Below, in pieces: positions 8,872-17,766 of a DNA stretch of 64,000 bases (within the stretch, counting starts at the first letter, position 1; each line of letters opens with the position of its first letter). A program made the position numbers and the translations under genes. The notes beneath the pieces are model-generated. The model did no database searches. It had not been told where the DNA came from and saw only the letters and a program-made list of their open reading frames with translations. This DNA is from Cyanosarcina radialis HA8281-LM2 (lineage in GTDB: Bacteria > Cyanobacteriota > Cyanobacteriia > Cyanobacteriales > CCAP-1448). The stretch covers positions 62,001-126,000 of the forward strand of contig JAHHHA010000010.1 in assembly GCA_019359615.1 (NCBI GenBank), given 5' to 3'.

Positions 8872-9882
8872 TCAAGCCTTACCGCTACCCATTAAATATA
8901 AAAGCGCCATTCTCACAGCTACACCGCTAGTTACTTGCTCTTGAATTAAACTAAAGTTAGGATCGTCCATCAAATCGGAACTGATTTCTACACCGCGATT
9001 AACCGGTCCGGGGTGTAAAATTTTAACGTGTGGTTGGCACAGTTGCAGTCGATCGCGCTTAATTCCAAATAACTGATGATACTCTCTCAAACTTGGGAGC
9101 AAATGCTGCGTCATTCGTTCTTTCTGCAATCGCAATGTCATGACAAAATCTGCTTTTTCTAATGCAGGTTCTATCTGCCAATGTAAAAATAATTGGCGAT
9201 TTAAAATTGGGTTTTTATGTATCTCATTTTTAATATAATCAGCAAACAAGTGAGGGAGTAAAGTCGGCGATGCCGCTAGGTGAACTTCAGCCCCGCTAGC
9301 GGTCAGGCTCCAAATATTCGATCGAGCTACTCGCGAATGTAAAATATCGCCGACGATCGCAATTTTTTTGCCCGATAACAGTTCTAGCCGAGGGCGATCG
9401 CGATCGAGTAGCGTGCAGATAGTAAACAAGTCTAATAAGGCTTGAGAAGGGTGTTCGTGTTGCCCGTCACCAGCATTGAGAACTCCTACTTTAACTCCTA
9501 GACGATCCATTTCGGTGGCGATCGCTTGGGGAACGCCTGCTTCTCGATGTCGAATTACCATCAGATCGGTTCCCAAGGCGAGATAGGTTTTAGCTGTATC
9601 TAAAATCGTCTCTCCCTTAGTTAACGAAGAAGAGGAGGCGGTAAAGTTGAGAGTATCGGCAGATAAACGTTTGGCAGCAATTTCAAAACTGCTGCGAGTG
9701 CGGGTTGAGGGTTCAAAAAATAAATTGGTAACTACTTGTCCTTGCAGCGTCGGCACTTTTTTCGTCCGTCGCGATAGCACCTCCTTAAAGCTAGCAGCAG
9801 TCTGCAATACCGTGTCATATTCTGCTACGGTAAAATCAGCTAACGAGAGAACGTGCTGTCGAGTCCAACTGGTATTAGTCAT
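8872..9882 (-). CDS. pyrB: Aspartate carbamoyltransferase catalytic chain
   Basis: 336 residues. It catalyses carbamoyl phosphate plus aspartate to carbamoyl aspartate, the committed step of pyrimidine synthesis in the cytoplasm. Diagnostic motifs are [13 protein letters not shown] (carbamoyl-phosphate site, near residue 55), [16 protein letters not shown] (near 138), [11 protein letters not shown] (near 245) and the [11 protein letters not shown] loop (near 290). Length and motif order are those of the bacterial catalytic chain. No regulatory chain pyrI is adjacent, as is usual in cyanobacteria. The gene starts 103 bp after the FkbM gene stop on the same strand and converges on the terminator of 8430-8774. 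Confidence 0.97.
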   Translation of the reverse strand: MTNTSWTRQHVLSLADFTVAEYDTVLQTAASFKEVLSRRTKKVPTLQGQVVTNLFFEPSTRTRSSFEIAAKRLSADTLNFTASSSSLTKGETILDTAKTYLALGTDLMVIRHREAGVPQAIATEMDRLGVKVGVLNAGDGQHEHPSQALLDLFTICTLLDRDRPRLELLSGKKIAIVGDILHSRVARSNIWSLTASGAEVHLAASPTLLPHLFADYIKNEIHKNPILNRQLFLHWQIEPALEKADFVMTLRLQKERMTQHLLPSLREYHQLFGIKRDRLQLCQPHVKILHPGPVNRGVEISSDLMDDPNFSLIQEQVTSGVAVRMALLYLMGSGKA

Positions 9883-9984
9883 GCCGGGATTAAAATCGAT
9901 CGATCCGTCTCAATCCTAAAGGCAAACCGCACCCTCTAGGAATAAAATTTAGACTTGGCCGATCGCCGTACCTCCGATCCCAGA

Positions 9985-10953
9985 TTATTCGTCAAGTTTA
10001 GCAGCAGCAATAGCCGTCTGAGGCAACGATTTGTTAGGCATCTGTCTGACGAAGTAGTCGATCTCGGCGCTATAAAATTGAGAAATATCTCGATCGTTCA
10101 TCAGCAGAATATCGTAGTAATATAACTTTTTGGTTAGCTGGTAAAATAAGAGATGACGAAATGGCGATAGTTCGGATAATGAATATCTGCCCATTAGATG
10201 GCCGACGTTATCGTAAAGCAAAAAATAGTTATAGCCGATTTGTTTGAGAACTGTCAGGGTATTTAAGCAATCTTCAATATAATTTGAATTCTCAAAATTG
10301 TCGCATTCAAAGAGGATGACTGGCATATTCTGTTTTATCAATTCTTTAGCACCTGATATGACTTTAAAATCGTGACCATCGGTGTCAATCTTAAGCACAT
10401 TTGCGTTCAGAGCGATAGAATTATCTCGCACTATCTCATCTAACGTTCTTCGGCGGATACTGACTCCGTTTTCAGCCTGAAGTATGATTGCCGTACCGTT
10501 CTTCTCTTGGATAACAAACTCGCTGGCACTGCTTTCGGACGAACAGAGATCGGCGATCGCTGTAACATTTTTATTCCAGCCGCAATTTTCTACCAGGAAG
10601 TTACGAAATTTTTCATTAGGCTCGATCGCCAGAAAGATATCTGCGTCTTCTTTGTAAAAAGCAGCTATGGTGTCTCCAATGTTAGCTCCGACATCAATGC
10701 AGTTTAAATAACCTTGTTGCTGATGGATGTACTCGCTAATTCTCTGCGGCAGTCGATCGTAATGAGGAAATTGCCTCAGATACTCTGGTAGCAAATGAGA
10801 AAGTGGGAGTTTCAAGTTTCTGCCATGTATGGGCAAGGAACAGGTGGGATCTCTGAATAGCTCGATCGTAGCCCTGCGAACAAAATTCCACGCTTTTTTG
10901 CTAATCCCTTTTGATGCCAGATACCGTTCGTAAACTACCGATGCAATTTCCAT
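9985..10953 (-). CDS. FkbM family SAM-dependent methyltransferase
   Basis: 322 residues. The SAM-binding motif CIDVGANIGDT lies near residue 84, followed by FLAIEPNEKFRNFL (motif II acidic residue) and VLKIDTDGHDFKVISGA, then PVILFECD. This is the order seen in FkbM-type O-methyltransferases, which usually act on sugars, polyketides or lipids of the cell surface. The 80-residue N-terminal extension and the C-terminal 60 residues have no recognised domain. There are no glycosyltransferase neighbours, so the substrate cannot be inferred. A remnant of a short-chain dehydrogenase lies just upstream. Confidence 0.8.
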   Translation of the reverse strand: MEIASVVYERYLASKGISKKAWNFVRRATIELFRDPTCSLPIHGRNLKLPLSHLLPEYLRQFPHYDRLPQRISEYIHQQQGYLNCIDVGANIGDTIAAFYKEDADIFLAIEPNEKFRNFLVENCGWNKNVTAIADLCSSESSASEFVIQEKNGTAIILQAENGVSIRRRTLDEIVRDNSIALNANVLKIDTDGHDFKVISGAKELIKQNMPVILFECDNFENSNYIEDCLNTLTVLKQIGYNYFLLYDNVGHLMGRYSLSELSPFRHLLFYQLTKKLYYYDILLMNDRDISQFYSAEIDYFVRQMPNKSLPQTAIAAAKLDE

Positions 10954-10983
10954 ACCATCTTCCTTAACCTATACAAGCTCAAA

Positions 10984-11082
10984 TTAGGATCGGCCTTGCT
11001 GGCGTAAGGCTACTGCAATACTTTTACCGATTGCCCCCGTTACACCAACAAGAGCGATCGTCTCTTGAAATTTCTGAGTCAT
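10984..11082 (-). pseudogene. N-terminal remnant of an NAD(P)-binding short-chain dehydrogenase
   Basis: The small frame runs from an ATG at 11082 and encodes 32 residues, including ALVGVTGAIGKSIAVALRQ. This is the first beta strand and the GxTGxxG cofactor loop of an SDR or NmrA-like Rossmann fold. It stops immediately after the first helix. A functional SDR needs more than 200 further residues, and none follow. It is therefore most likely the stump of a deleted gene. Confidence 0.55.
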
Positions 11083-11213
11083 AACATTCTTTTTTCCCCT
11101 CGACCTCGTGGTGTCTAACAGTGCCCATCACCTGCCGCTAGTAGCTTTTCGCGATCGACCTCGATCCGGTCAGTTGCATGAGCGTTGTTGGGCCGCGATC
11201 GCCTTTAACAACT

Positions 11214-12197
11214 TTAATACTTATCAAACAAGAATGATTCACCTTGAAGATACAAAGGTATATGCTCCTGCGCGACCTCTTTTACGGTGTCTGAAACTCC
11301 TTGATGCTCTTGTGGATTATTGACGTGGAACGACAATACATCTAGCAGTGCCACGATAAAGAAACCTTCTGTAATTTGTATGTAGTTTTCAGTAAGCTTT
11401 TGGCTCGTTTGATAGCCTTCAAAAAAGCAAGATCTAATACTAGGAGGTAAGTATTGAATGGCACTGGCAACGTCATACAGATAGTAACCAAAGCCACAAT
11501 GAGCAAAATCAATCGGTCGAAGCTCATCACCGTTCAACAGGTAGTTACCGTCGTGAAGATCGGCGTGAATAATCCCCCAAGTCTCTCGATTTTGCTCCAG
11601 TGTTTCCATCATTTTTTGAACTCGGCAAGCTGCAAATTCGAGGAGCTTATAATTTTCTGCTGAAATTAATCCTTGGGATATAGCTGAATAAAGGTTCGCG
11701 AGTGCTGTTTTGAATCGATTCCAATCGTAAACTGGGCGCATGAAGTTTTGCGGCAGTTGCCATTGCTGACTGTGTTGGTGCAGCTGAGCCATCAACGCGC
11801 CGAGTTGATAAGCTTGTTGTGGAGTCCGCTCTAACTTAGAAATCTCGCCATCAATCCAGCGTAGTAGCGAGCAGTAAAAAACCTCTTTATTCTCATCTAC
11901 TTGAGTTACCCATCTATTTTGTAGATTTTTGATAGGTTGCTGCACGACTAGTTCCGTATCGAGATCCAAAGCCGCAAGCCATAAAAGTTCTGACTCGATC
12001 GCTTCTGGTCTTTGCCAAACATCCTCCTGGAAGCCAGATATTGCTTGGTGAATCCGAAGAAGAAATTTCTCTTCTTGTATTTCTATGCGAAAGGTTACAC
12101 TTCCACTGTGACCTAAAAAACAACGTTGCCCTCGAGCTAGATCGTATCGATCGAGGGCAACTTTTGCGATGCGATCGTAGACAGTAGTTTGGTTCAT
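11214..12197 (-). CDS. APH-fold phosphotransferase / kinase-like protein
   Basis: 327 residues with the aminoglycoside-phosphotransferase (choline kinase-like) fold. It has an N-terminal ATP-binding region with VTFRIEIQEEKFLLRIH, the catalytic loop HADLHDGNYLL near residue 216, and the metal-binding IDFAHCGFGYYLYDVA near 234. The family phosphorylates small alcohols and amines such as aminoglycosides, choline, homoserine or fructosamines. The sequence does not say which. It is a single gene with its own upstream spacer, not inside a recognisable pathway operon. An acquired resistance role is possible but not supported by context. Confidence 0.75.
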   Translation of the reverse strand: MNQTTVYDRIAKVALDRYDLARGQRCFLGHSGSVTFRIEIQEEKFLLRIHQAISGFQEDVWQRPEAIESELLWLAALDLDTELVVQQPIKNLQNRWVTQVDENKEVFYCSLLRWIDGEISKLERTPQQAYQLGALMAQLHQHSQQWQLPQNFMRPVYDWNRFKTALANLYSAISQGLISAENYKLLEFAACRVQKMMETLEQNRETWGIIHADLHDGNYLLNGDELRPIDFAHCGFGYYLYDVASAIQYLPPSIRSCFFEGYQTSQKLTENYIQITEGFFIVALLDVLSFHVNNPQEHQGVSDTVKEVAQEHIPLYLQGESFLFDKY

Positions 12198-12334
12198 TTT
12201 TCCAAATCGTCTTGTAAATCTTCTCTAACCTAACTGCTATCGATAAACCTGGCTGCACTCTGACCGATAACCTAAGCAGCACAACCGCTCAAATCAGCAT
12301 TAGCAAATTTTTTCCATCGGCTGCATTTGGATTG

Positions 12335-12871
12335 TTATGTTACCGCTTTAGGACTCTCTAAAAATGCTAGAACACTTTCTGGTTCCAACCAATCATCTTC
12401 AATCCTGAAACCTAGTTTTTCCAACACTCGAATCGATGCAGTATTGGCTTTGTGCGGACAGACCACTAAGCGCCTCAAACCAGCTACCTCAAAAGCCTAC
12501 TTTACCCACGATCGAGATGCTTCTGTTGCATATCCTAGTCCCCAATATGCCCTACCAAGCTTATACATGACTTCAAACTCATTTGTAATGCTCCGATCTC
12601 GATTCTCAAACTCGTGAGGGCTTAGCCCACCTTTACCGATTAGTCTCAAGTCAGGTTTGCGCTCGATCGCAAAACACCCGAAACCATAAGTTTGGTATTG
12701 CTGAATCCGACGTTCGATTAGTTCTACACGCTTATCAAATGATGGTGCATATCCTGGATCGAACTTCCAAACTTCTGGATTAACATCGCAAAGCTGATGC
12801 AGCTTTTCTGCATCATCAAGGGTTAAAGGGCGTAATCTCAAACGCTCTGTCTCTAATGTGAATAATTTCAA
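12335..12871 (-). pseudogene. GNAT acetyltransferase (RimJ/RimL type) interrupted by an in-frame amber codon
   Basis: The frame from the ATG at 12871 encodes a GNAT domain (LETERLRLRPLTLDDAEKLH, then GLGYATEASRSWVK). It meets TAG at 12497-12499 (codon 125). The same frame continues past the stop for 53 codons with clear GNAT C-terminal sequence: AFEVAGLRRLVV, CPHKANTASIRVLEKLGF, ending at TAA 12335-12337. The acetyl-CoA-binding helix and the LEKLGF motif therefore lie beyond the stop. Total length without the stop would be about 178 residues, normal for RimJ/RimL-like enzymes. The best reading is a recent nonsense mutation (or a sequencing error) in an otherwise intact gene. It sits 7 bp downstream of the HAD gene. 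Confidence 0.8.
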
Positions 12872-12878
12872 AGTAGTC

Positions 12879-13694
12879 TTAGTAAATAGTTTGGACTAGC
12901 CGATCGATTTGGCTTGGTGTCAACTCCCGAACGTTACTAAAAATGATTTTCGCCCCAGCAGCTTTGAGCTTTTCGGTATAAGCTGCCCGATGAGAGTCAG
13001 AAACTTTTTGCAGGTGGGGAGGCAAGATGCCAATGCCAAGCCAATTGCGTTGGGGTTGTTGCGATCGCGCTTTTCCTACCACGTACATATCGGCAACTGT
13101 ATCTCCAACGTACAACACTGGGGTAGAGCGATCGACTTCATGTTGTTGCTCTAGCTGTTGGATGGTCGCCAGCAACCCAGTAGGATCGGGTTTGCCAGGA
13201 GCATCTTCCATGGCAATTAATACAGGTGAATTCAGCCCCAATCGCGTTTCTAAAACATAAAGCGCTTCCGCACGCGGCGCACCGCTAAAAAAGCCCCAAG
13301 GAATGCCAGCAGCGGTCAAATCTGCTAGATAGCTCGGCGTTAACAATAGCTGTTCGTCGCCAATATATCCCCTCCACTGCTGGGGATCTGGCCCCCGATA
13401 GCGAGACTGAAAGAAGTCAACTAGCTCCTCGTAGCTGAGGGGCAATTCCTCTCGACTCAAACCCCGACTCTCAAAATGGCGGTAAACTAACTCTTGACTG
13501 GCTTCCCAATCGTTATTCCAAATGCCTTCGCCCTTGAGTCGATCGAGATCGTCTGGCGACGGTCGGTAAGCCTTGTCAGTAAAATGTTCTACCGTATCGG
13601 CGATCGCTCGGCGATAAGAAAGCGATACGTCGCGCACTACACCATCAATATCGAACGCGACAATTGCTGGGCAGCTAGTTTTCGAGATCGGCAT
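12879..13694 (-). CDS. HAD superfamily hydrolase, subfamily IA (TIGR01548-like)
   Basis: 271 residues. The nucleophile motif FDIDGVVRD is at residues 14-22, FFSGAPRAEA (motif II) is near 135, and YVGDTVADMYVVGKA (motif IV) is near 195. A long cap region lies between motifs I and II. This layout matches a cyanobacterial and archaeal HAD subgroup that acts as a phosphatase on small phosphorylated substrates. The exact substrate is unknown. It probably forms a transcription unit with the GNAT gene 7 bp downstream. It is divergent from ycf65, with 76 bp between the starts. Confidence 0.8.
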   Translation of the reverse strand: MPISKTSCPAIVAFDIDGVVRDVSLSYRRAIADTVEHFTDKAYRPSPDDLDRLKGEGIWNNDWEASQELVYRHFESRGLSREELPLSYEELVDFFQSRYRGPDPQQWRGYIGDEQLLLTPSYLADLTAAGIPWGFFSGAPRAEALYVLETRLGLNSPVLIAMEDAPGKPDPTGLLATIQQLEQQHEVDRSTPVLYVGDTVADMYVVGKARSQQPQRNWLGIGILPPHLQKVSDSHRAAYTEKLKAAGAKIIFSNVRELTPSQIDRLVQTIY

Positions 13695-13770
13695 TTTAAC
13701 AAGCGGTTGAGGTAGAATAGTCGTTTGGAAGTTTATCGAACAGATTCACAGGGTAATCCTGGAGGTGTGA

Positions 13771-14070
13771 TTGTCAAAGTTCATCTTAAAAGTTCTCTGG
13801 CTGGAAGAAAATGTCGCCCTAGCAGTCGATCAAGTAGTGGGAAAAGGTACTAGCCCTCTGACATCTTACTTTTTTTGGCCCAGGAATGATGCCTGGGAGC
13901 AACTCAAGAACGAACTGGAAGCGAAACACTGGATCGCCGAAAGCGATCGCGTTGTCGTCCTCAACAAAGCTACAGAAGTGATTAACTACTGGCAAGAGGA
14001 AGGCAGAAAGCGTCCCCTATCTGAGGCGCAAGCAAAATTTCCTGAAGTTACATTTACGGGTAGTAACTAA
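13771..14070 (+). CDS. ycf65: Plastid-specific-type 30S ribosomal protein 3 (Ycf65/PSRP-3)
   Basis: 99 residues. The sequence [21 protein letters not shown], with [15 protein letters not shown], matches the Ycf65/PSRP-3 family found in cyanobacteria and plastids, a small-subunit ribosomal protein. The start is a TTG at 13771. It is chosen because GGAGG lies at 13761-13765, five bases upstream, and the product then begins exactly as family members do. A heptanucleotide repeat follows the stop. Confidence 0.88.
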   Translation: MSKFILKVLWLEENVALAVDQVVGKGTSPLTSYFFWPRNDAWEQLKNELEAKHWIAESDRVVVLNKATEVINYWQEEGRKRPLSEAQAKFPEVTFTGSN

Positions 14071-14071
14071 A

Positions 14072-14105
14072 GAAGTGTGAAGTGTGAAGTGTGAAGTGTT
14101 GAGTT
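14072..14105. repeat. Heptanucleotide tandem repeat (GTGAAGT)
   Basis: Four contiguous copies of GTGAAGT or near variants lie immediately after ycf65. Similar words occur, in the other orientation, near 36940-36995 and 48011-48025. Confidence 0.7.
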
Positions 14106-14179
14106 AAAAATTCTTCCTCCTTCCCCTTTACCCTTCCCCCCTTCCTCTTCATCATCCGTATTTGTAGAGTCACTAACTA

Positions 14180-14587
14180 TTATCTATAAAGCTCTAGCCA
14201 TCGGGAAATCTCTGTTGGCAATTCTTGTCTTTTTCGAGTAACTGCATCAATACAAATATGCTTGCTCGATGCTTTAGCTAAAAGACTATTTTTGTCTGTT
14301 GTTAAAAGCTGGTAATTAATTTCAAAAGTATCAATATTTAAAGGTTTGGGTGTTAATTCGATCGAAATGCGATCGCCGCAAAACATCGGGCGCAGAAAGT
14401 CTACCTCAGCGCGAACTATAGGAATTGCCACAGAGGGAGTAGTAAAAAACGATTTGAGATTAATTCCCGATGCTATTAAAGATTCTTCGTAGGCTTCATG
14501 GCACATAGCTAAAACGTTAGCGAAATAAACCACTCCAGCAGCATCAGTATCTCGAAAGCGAATTTGGCGAGAATAAGTAAAAGACAT
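14180..14587 (-). CDS. 1,4-dihydroxy-2-naphthoyl-CoA hydrolase (hot-dog thioesterase)
   Basis: 135 residues from the ATG at 14587. A GTG at 14662 would extend the frame, but only through a dispersed repeat. The start [24 protein letters not shown] carries the 4HBT/DHNA-CoA hydrolase motif, with the catalytic Asp in [10 protein letters not shown]. By family this enzyme releases dihydroxynaphthoate for phylloquinone synthesis, which feeds photosystem I. The C-terminal half ([18 protein letters not shown]) completes the hot-dog fold. A gene start invaded upstream by a 74-bp palindromic element is notable, because its promoter must now lie in or beyond that element. Confidence 0.85.
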   Translation of the reverse strand: MSFTYSRQIRFRDTDAAGVVYFANVLAMCHEAYEESLIASGINLKSFFTTPSVAIPIVRAEVDFLRPMFCGDRISIELTPKPLNIDTFEINYQLLTTDKNSLLAKASSKHICIDAVTRKRQELPTEISRWLELYR

Positions 14588-14629
14588 TTGTAACAAGTCA
14601 AAAGTTAAAAGTGATTGACCATAATTAAT

Positions 14630-14745
14630 GTAGGTTGGGTTGAACGGAGTGAAACCCAACACTCATGGGATGTTGGGTTTTGCTAGCGCTCAACCCAACC
14701 TACGATCGATCTTATTATGGGTGTTTAACCGGATTCGATATCATT
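14630..14745. mobile_element. Composite palindromic MITE-like element, copy A
   Basis: 14630-14703 is a 74-bp palindrome with ends GTAGGTTGGGTTGA and the reverse complement. It is followed by a TTATTATGGG stretch and an end AACCGGATTCGATAT (14731-14745). The same order occurs at 40060-40160 with the palindrome inverted. The right end overlaps the last codons of the DUF815 gene, so the C-terminal residues ISNPVK of that protein are probably element-derived. Confidence 0.7.
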
Positions 14746-16073
14746 GCTAAATCGGCTTTGAGAAAGTCAATAAATTGTCTGGCTGTTCTCCCAGAACGGC
14801 CGTTGTGACGAGTTGCCCACTGTAAGGCGCGATATTCTAAATCTTCTCGATCGATCTCAATATTAGCTTGGGTTGCGAGTTGTCTGATGATATCGAGGTA
14901 GGTATTTTGGTCTGCTGGTTCAAAGGTGAGAGTTAAGCCAAAGCGATCGCTAAACGAAAGTTTTTCTTGGACGGTATCCCAGACGTGAACTTCTTCATTA
15001 TCGCTGGGACGAGGGCGATCGCCAAAAAACTCTCGAACTAAGTGCCGTCGGTTGGAGGTAGCATAAACCACCACATTTTGAGGTCGCGCGGTTAAACTGC
15101 CTTCTAAAACTACTTTCAAAGCTTTAAAAGCATCGTCATCTTCTTCAAATGAAAGATCGTCTACAAACAGAATAAATTTATGGGGAAGATCTCGCAAGCG
15201 ATCGACAACTACTGGCAGATCTTTGAGGTCGGATTTGGCGATTTCGATCAGACGGAGTTGGCTGTTTGAGTATTTGTTTAACAAGGCTTTCACTAACGAA
15301 GATTTGCCAGAACCGCGACTGCCGTAGAGTAAGACATTCAAAGCTTGATAGCCTGCCAGCAAAAACTCCGTATTTTTCAGCAATGACTCTTTGGGCGATT
15401 CATAACCGAATAAATCTGTTAGTTCTACCGGATCGGGGTAAGTAATCCCTGCTAACTGCCCGAATTGCCAGCGAAAAGCTCGATACTTAGCGAATAAACC
15501 CGTACCGTGCTGTTGATAGCGATCGACTAAATCTGGTAAAGCATCAGCCCAATCGTCTATTCGTGCTAGTTTGGTAGCTATCGCTAATTGCTGAGTTTTA
15601 CCCTCGCCCCAAGTAACTGGAGTTGCAGGTAAATGAGAGCGATCGATCGATGTTTTGGTTCCTAATTTTGCTTGCTGTACCCAATGACTTAGCTGCTGCT
15701 GACTGCATTGATAGAGACTTTGCAACACTTGCAGATCGTGTTGGGCAGCGGCGACTAAAACTGACGGCAAACTTTCCCAGTCTGTTTGTTGGGCTTGTTG
15801 GGTAAAAGGATTATCGTCTTCCAGAATTCGTGTAATTAAGTAGTCTTGCCAGCTTAGCCTCGCGGTGGCTAAAGCTTTAAACCAATCGCCGTAAGCTTGG
15901 AGTCCGATTAAAACGCTGGCTTCTCCGCCATCGCCGTGATGCAGTGCTTCCAGCAGATTCAGGAAGGCTTCGCCCACCGAGTCTTGCAGTACAGACTGGT
16001 AAAGGAGTAGCGAAGCAGCTTGACGTTGAAGATATCTAATATCCGACAGATCTTGAGTGTGGGGAGAAGACAT
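14715..16073 (-). CDS. DUF815-family AAA+ ATPase
   Basis: 452 residues. The N-terminal 190 residues are helical and of unknown role. The ATPase core follows DPVELTDLFGYESPKESLLKNTE, with Walker A GSRGSGKSS near residue 248, Walker B FILFVDDLSF near 300, and sensor region VVVYATSNRRHL near 335. DUF815 proteins are stand-alone AAA+ ATPases widespread in bacteria with no fixed function. The C-terminal helices with NGRSGRTARQFIDFL are typical. The very end runs into a dispersed repeat. Upstream is a repeat-rich spacer; downstream is the thioesterase on the same strand. Confidence 0.8.
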   Translation of the reverse strand: MSSPHTQDLSDIRYLQRQAASLLLYQSVLQDSVGEAFLNLLEALHHGDGGEASVLIGLQAYGDWFKALATARLSWQDYLITRILEDDNPFTQQAQQTDWESLPSVLVAAAQHDLQVLQSLYQCSQQQLSHWVQQAKLGTKTSIDRSHLPATPVTWGEGKTQQLAIATKLARIDDWADALPDLVDRYQQHGTGLFAKYRAFRWQFGQLAGITYPDPVELTDLFGYESPKESLLKNTEFLLAGYQALNVLLYGSRGSGKSSLVKALLNKYSNSQLRLIEIAKSDLKDLPVVVDRLRDLPHKFILFVDDLSFEEDDDAFKALKVVLEGSLTARPQNVVVYATSNRRHLVREFFGDRPRPSDNEEVHVWDTVQEKLSFSDRFGLTLTFEPADQNTYLDIIRQLATQANIEIDREDLEYRALQWATRHNGRSGRTARQFIDFLKADLAMISNPVKHP

Positions 16074-16096
16074 AAAATAATTTAAAGGAGTACAGA

Positions 16097-16172
16097 ATGC
16101 AGAAGTTCAGGAGTTCAGAATCGCGGTGCAATAGCTGTAGGTTGGGTTGACGGCAGGAAACCCAACGAACCC
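16097..16172. repeat. Octamer repeat and half of the GTAGGTTGGG palindrome
   Basis: GAAGTTCAG-type octamers (16097-16120) are followed at 16138-16172 by a decayed left half of the element seen at 14630 and 40060. Confidence 0.6.
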
Positions 16173-16230
16173 AATCGTAATGCCTTATTTAACGTTCCAG
16201 TAGGGTGGTTAGCTAGGTAAAGAACGCTCT

Positions 16231-17412
16231 CTACTTGATAGATCGATCGACAATAGCTTTATAACTTTCTCTGTGGTTGTCAGGATCGAAGGTAACTGCG
16301 GTTAACTGAATCTCTCGACTGCTATTAGGAACAGTTAGTTCGATGATTGCTTCTATGAAATCAGATCCGCGAGGGTAAAAGCCTTCTAACCAATAAGGAC
16401 CGTCCACGATAAAACGAGTTTGACAGTCTTGCACCCAAAGCCTGACCGACATCGAGTTAGCACCAGATGGCAATTTCACGATCGCTCTGAGCGACTCCCC
16501 AGCTTTGAGTATTCCAGGGGGCAAGATCAATTCTGGGGTAGGCGGAAAAGACACCATTAAACTCGACTGCGGCGCAGCAGGAGCAATTGGCGGGGGAAAT
16601 TCAGGTAAGGCGGGTATCAGGCGCTGGCATAACTGTTCGATCTCGATCGTAATTTTGAAACCTTCAGTTGCTAAAACCCGTTCTTGGGCATCCATCAGGG
16701 TCACTTCCCCCAACAGCAGGTGGGTTGGTAAGTTAGATGGCAATGTCATTGGCAAGCTAAACCGCAATGGGAGGGAATCGGCGGACAACTCTTGTTCGAC
16801 ATCTCGGAGAATTTGCGAATCGTGCGGTTCGCGAATTTCCATTCTCAACTTTCCAGAAAAAACCGAGTCTAAACTGCTGACATGGGCGGGACTGACTTGC
16901 CCGGATACAGTTATAGATTGCCCTTGAGACGCTACTAAGTTTTCTGATTCCAGGCTTAAGAAGCATGGAAGAGAACTCTCTTGAGACTCTAATTGAGGCG
17001 ACTTTTCTGGAGACTCTACTTTATCGCCCGACGGCCAAACTTCAATTTTCAGGTTTTGCCGCCAGCCAAAATTGGCAAATTGGCTCTGAGAACCTGGCAT
17101 TTGCTGCCCCGTACAATCTAGTTCCCAAGTACCAGCTTTGAGATCGGTGAAGGGTAAGATGGCAATTAATCCCTCGGCATTGGTGCGGCGCAACCGCTGG
17201 TAGTATTTCCGCAGCAGCGGCTTTTCTCCAATTCCTTGATAAGTGATGCGGATTTCGACATCGGTGTTTATCAGGCTAGTACGGGCAATTACCCCATACT
17301 TACCAGCGATAACTTCGATCTTGGGCGTTGTGACTGGATGCCAAGATTGTAGGGTGCTGTCCGTATCGGAGGTTTCACCTTCTTGTTGCAGGAAAAATTG
17401 CCAGTATTCCAT
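16231..17412 (-). CDS. Conserved cyanobacterial-type protein of unknown function
   Basis: 393 residues, no signal peptide and no membrane segment. The N-terminal part (MEYWQFFLQQEGETSDTDS, then EVIAGKYGVIARTSLINTDVEIRITY) and the later blocks (ESENLVASQGQSITVSGQV, KAGESLRAIVKLPSGANSMSVRLWVQDCQTRF) look like successive immunoglobulin-like or carbohydrate-binding beta-sandwich modules. They are joined by a proline-rich linker near residues 265-300. I do not recognise a named family. It stands alone between the DUF815 gene and the divergent kinase. Confidence 0.6.
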   Translation of the reverse strand: MEYWQFFLQQEGETSDTDSTLQSWHPVTTPKIEVIAGKYGVIARTSLINTDVEIRITYQGIGEKPLLRKYYQRLRRTNAEGLIAILPFTDLKAGTWELDCTGQQMPGSQSQFANFGWRQNLKIEVWPSGDKVESPEKSPQLESQESSLPCFLSLESENLVASQGQSITVSGQVSPAHVSSLDSVFSGKLRMEIREPHDSQILRDVEQELSADSLPLRFSLPMTLPSNLPTHLLLGEVTLMDAQERVLATEGFKITIEIEQLCQRLIPALPEFPPPIAPAAPQSSLMVSFPPTPELILPPGILKAGESLRAIVKLPSGANSMSVRLWVQDCQTRFIVDGPYWLEGFYPRGSDFIEAIIELTVPNSSREIQLTAVTFDPDNHRESYKAIVDRSIK

Positions 17413-17766
17413 TGGCGGCTAGGTTCGATCGAGAATTGAATGCTAACGTGTTGTGTCTGGTGTAGCTATCTTAACTTTACCGACAAGTGTTCGATCGCTC
17501 AAATAGGAGAAAGGCGATATTCGATCTGCGCCCAGATCGCCAGCCTCAGATAACGATTTGTATAATGATGGCATAAATTTCTAGTTACAGCCCCAAGAAA
17601 CCACCTTAAATTAAAAAAGTGCCGCCATCAAACCAGAATTTTTCTAGAGCTAATTAGAAGTAGCGATCGGCCTGTCATAAGCTCTCCGTCTTTTGAAGGC
17701 AGAGACAATCCAAAATCTACCCCCCTACCCCCCTCGATCGGGGAGGAATTCAAAATCCAAAATCGA
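17413..17766. other. Divergent intergenic region before the Ser/Thr kinase
   Basis: It carries the promoters of the unknown protein (minus) and the kinase (plus). A C-rich run lies at 17720-17735. No RNA gene or clear promoter pair was identified. Confidence 0.5.
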
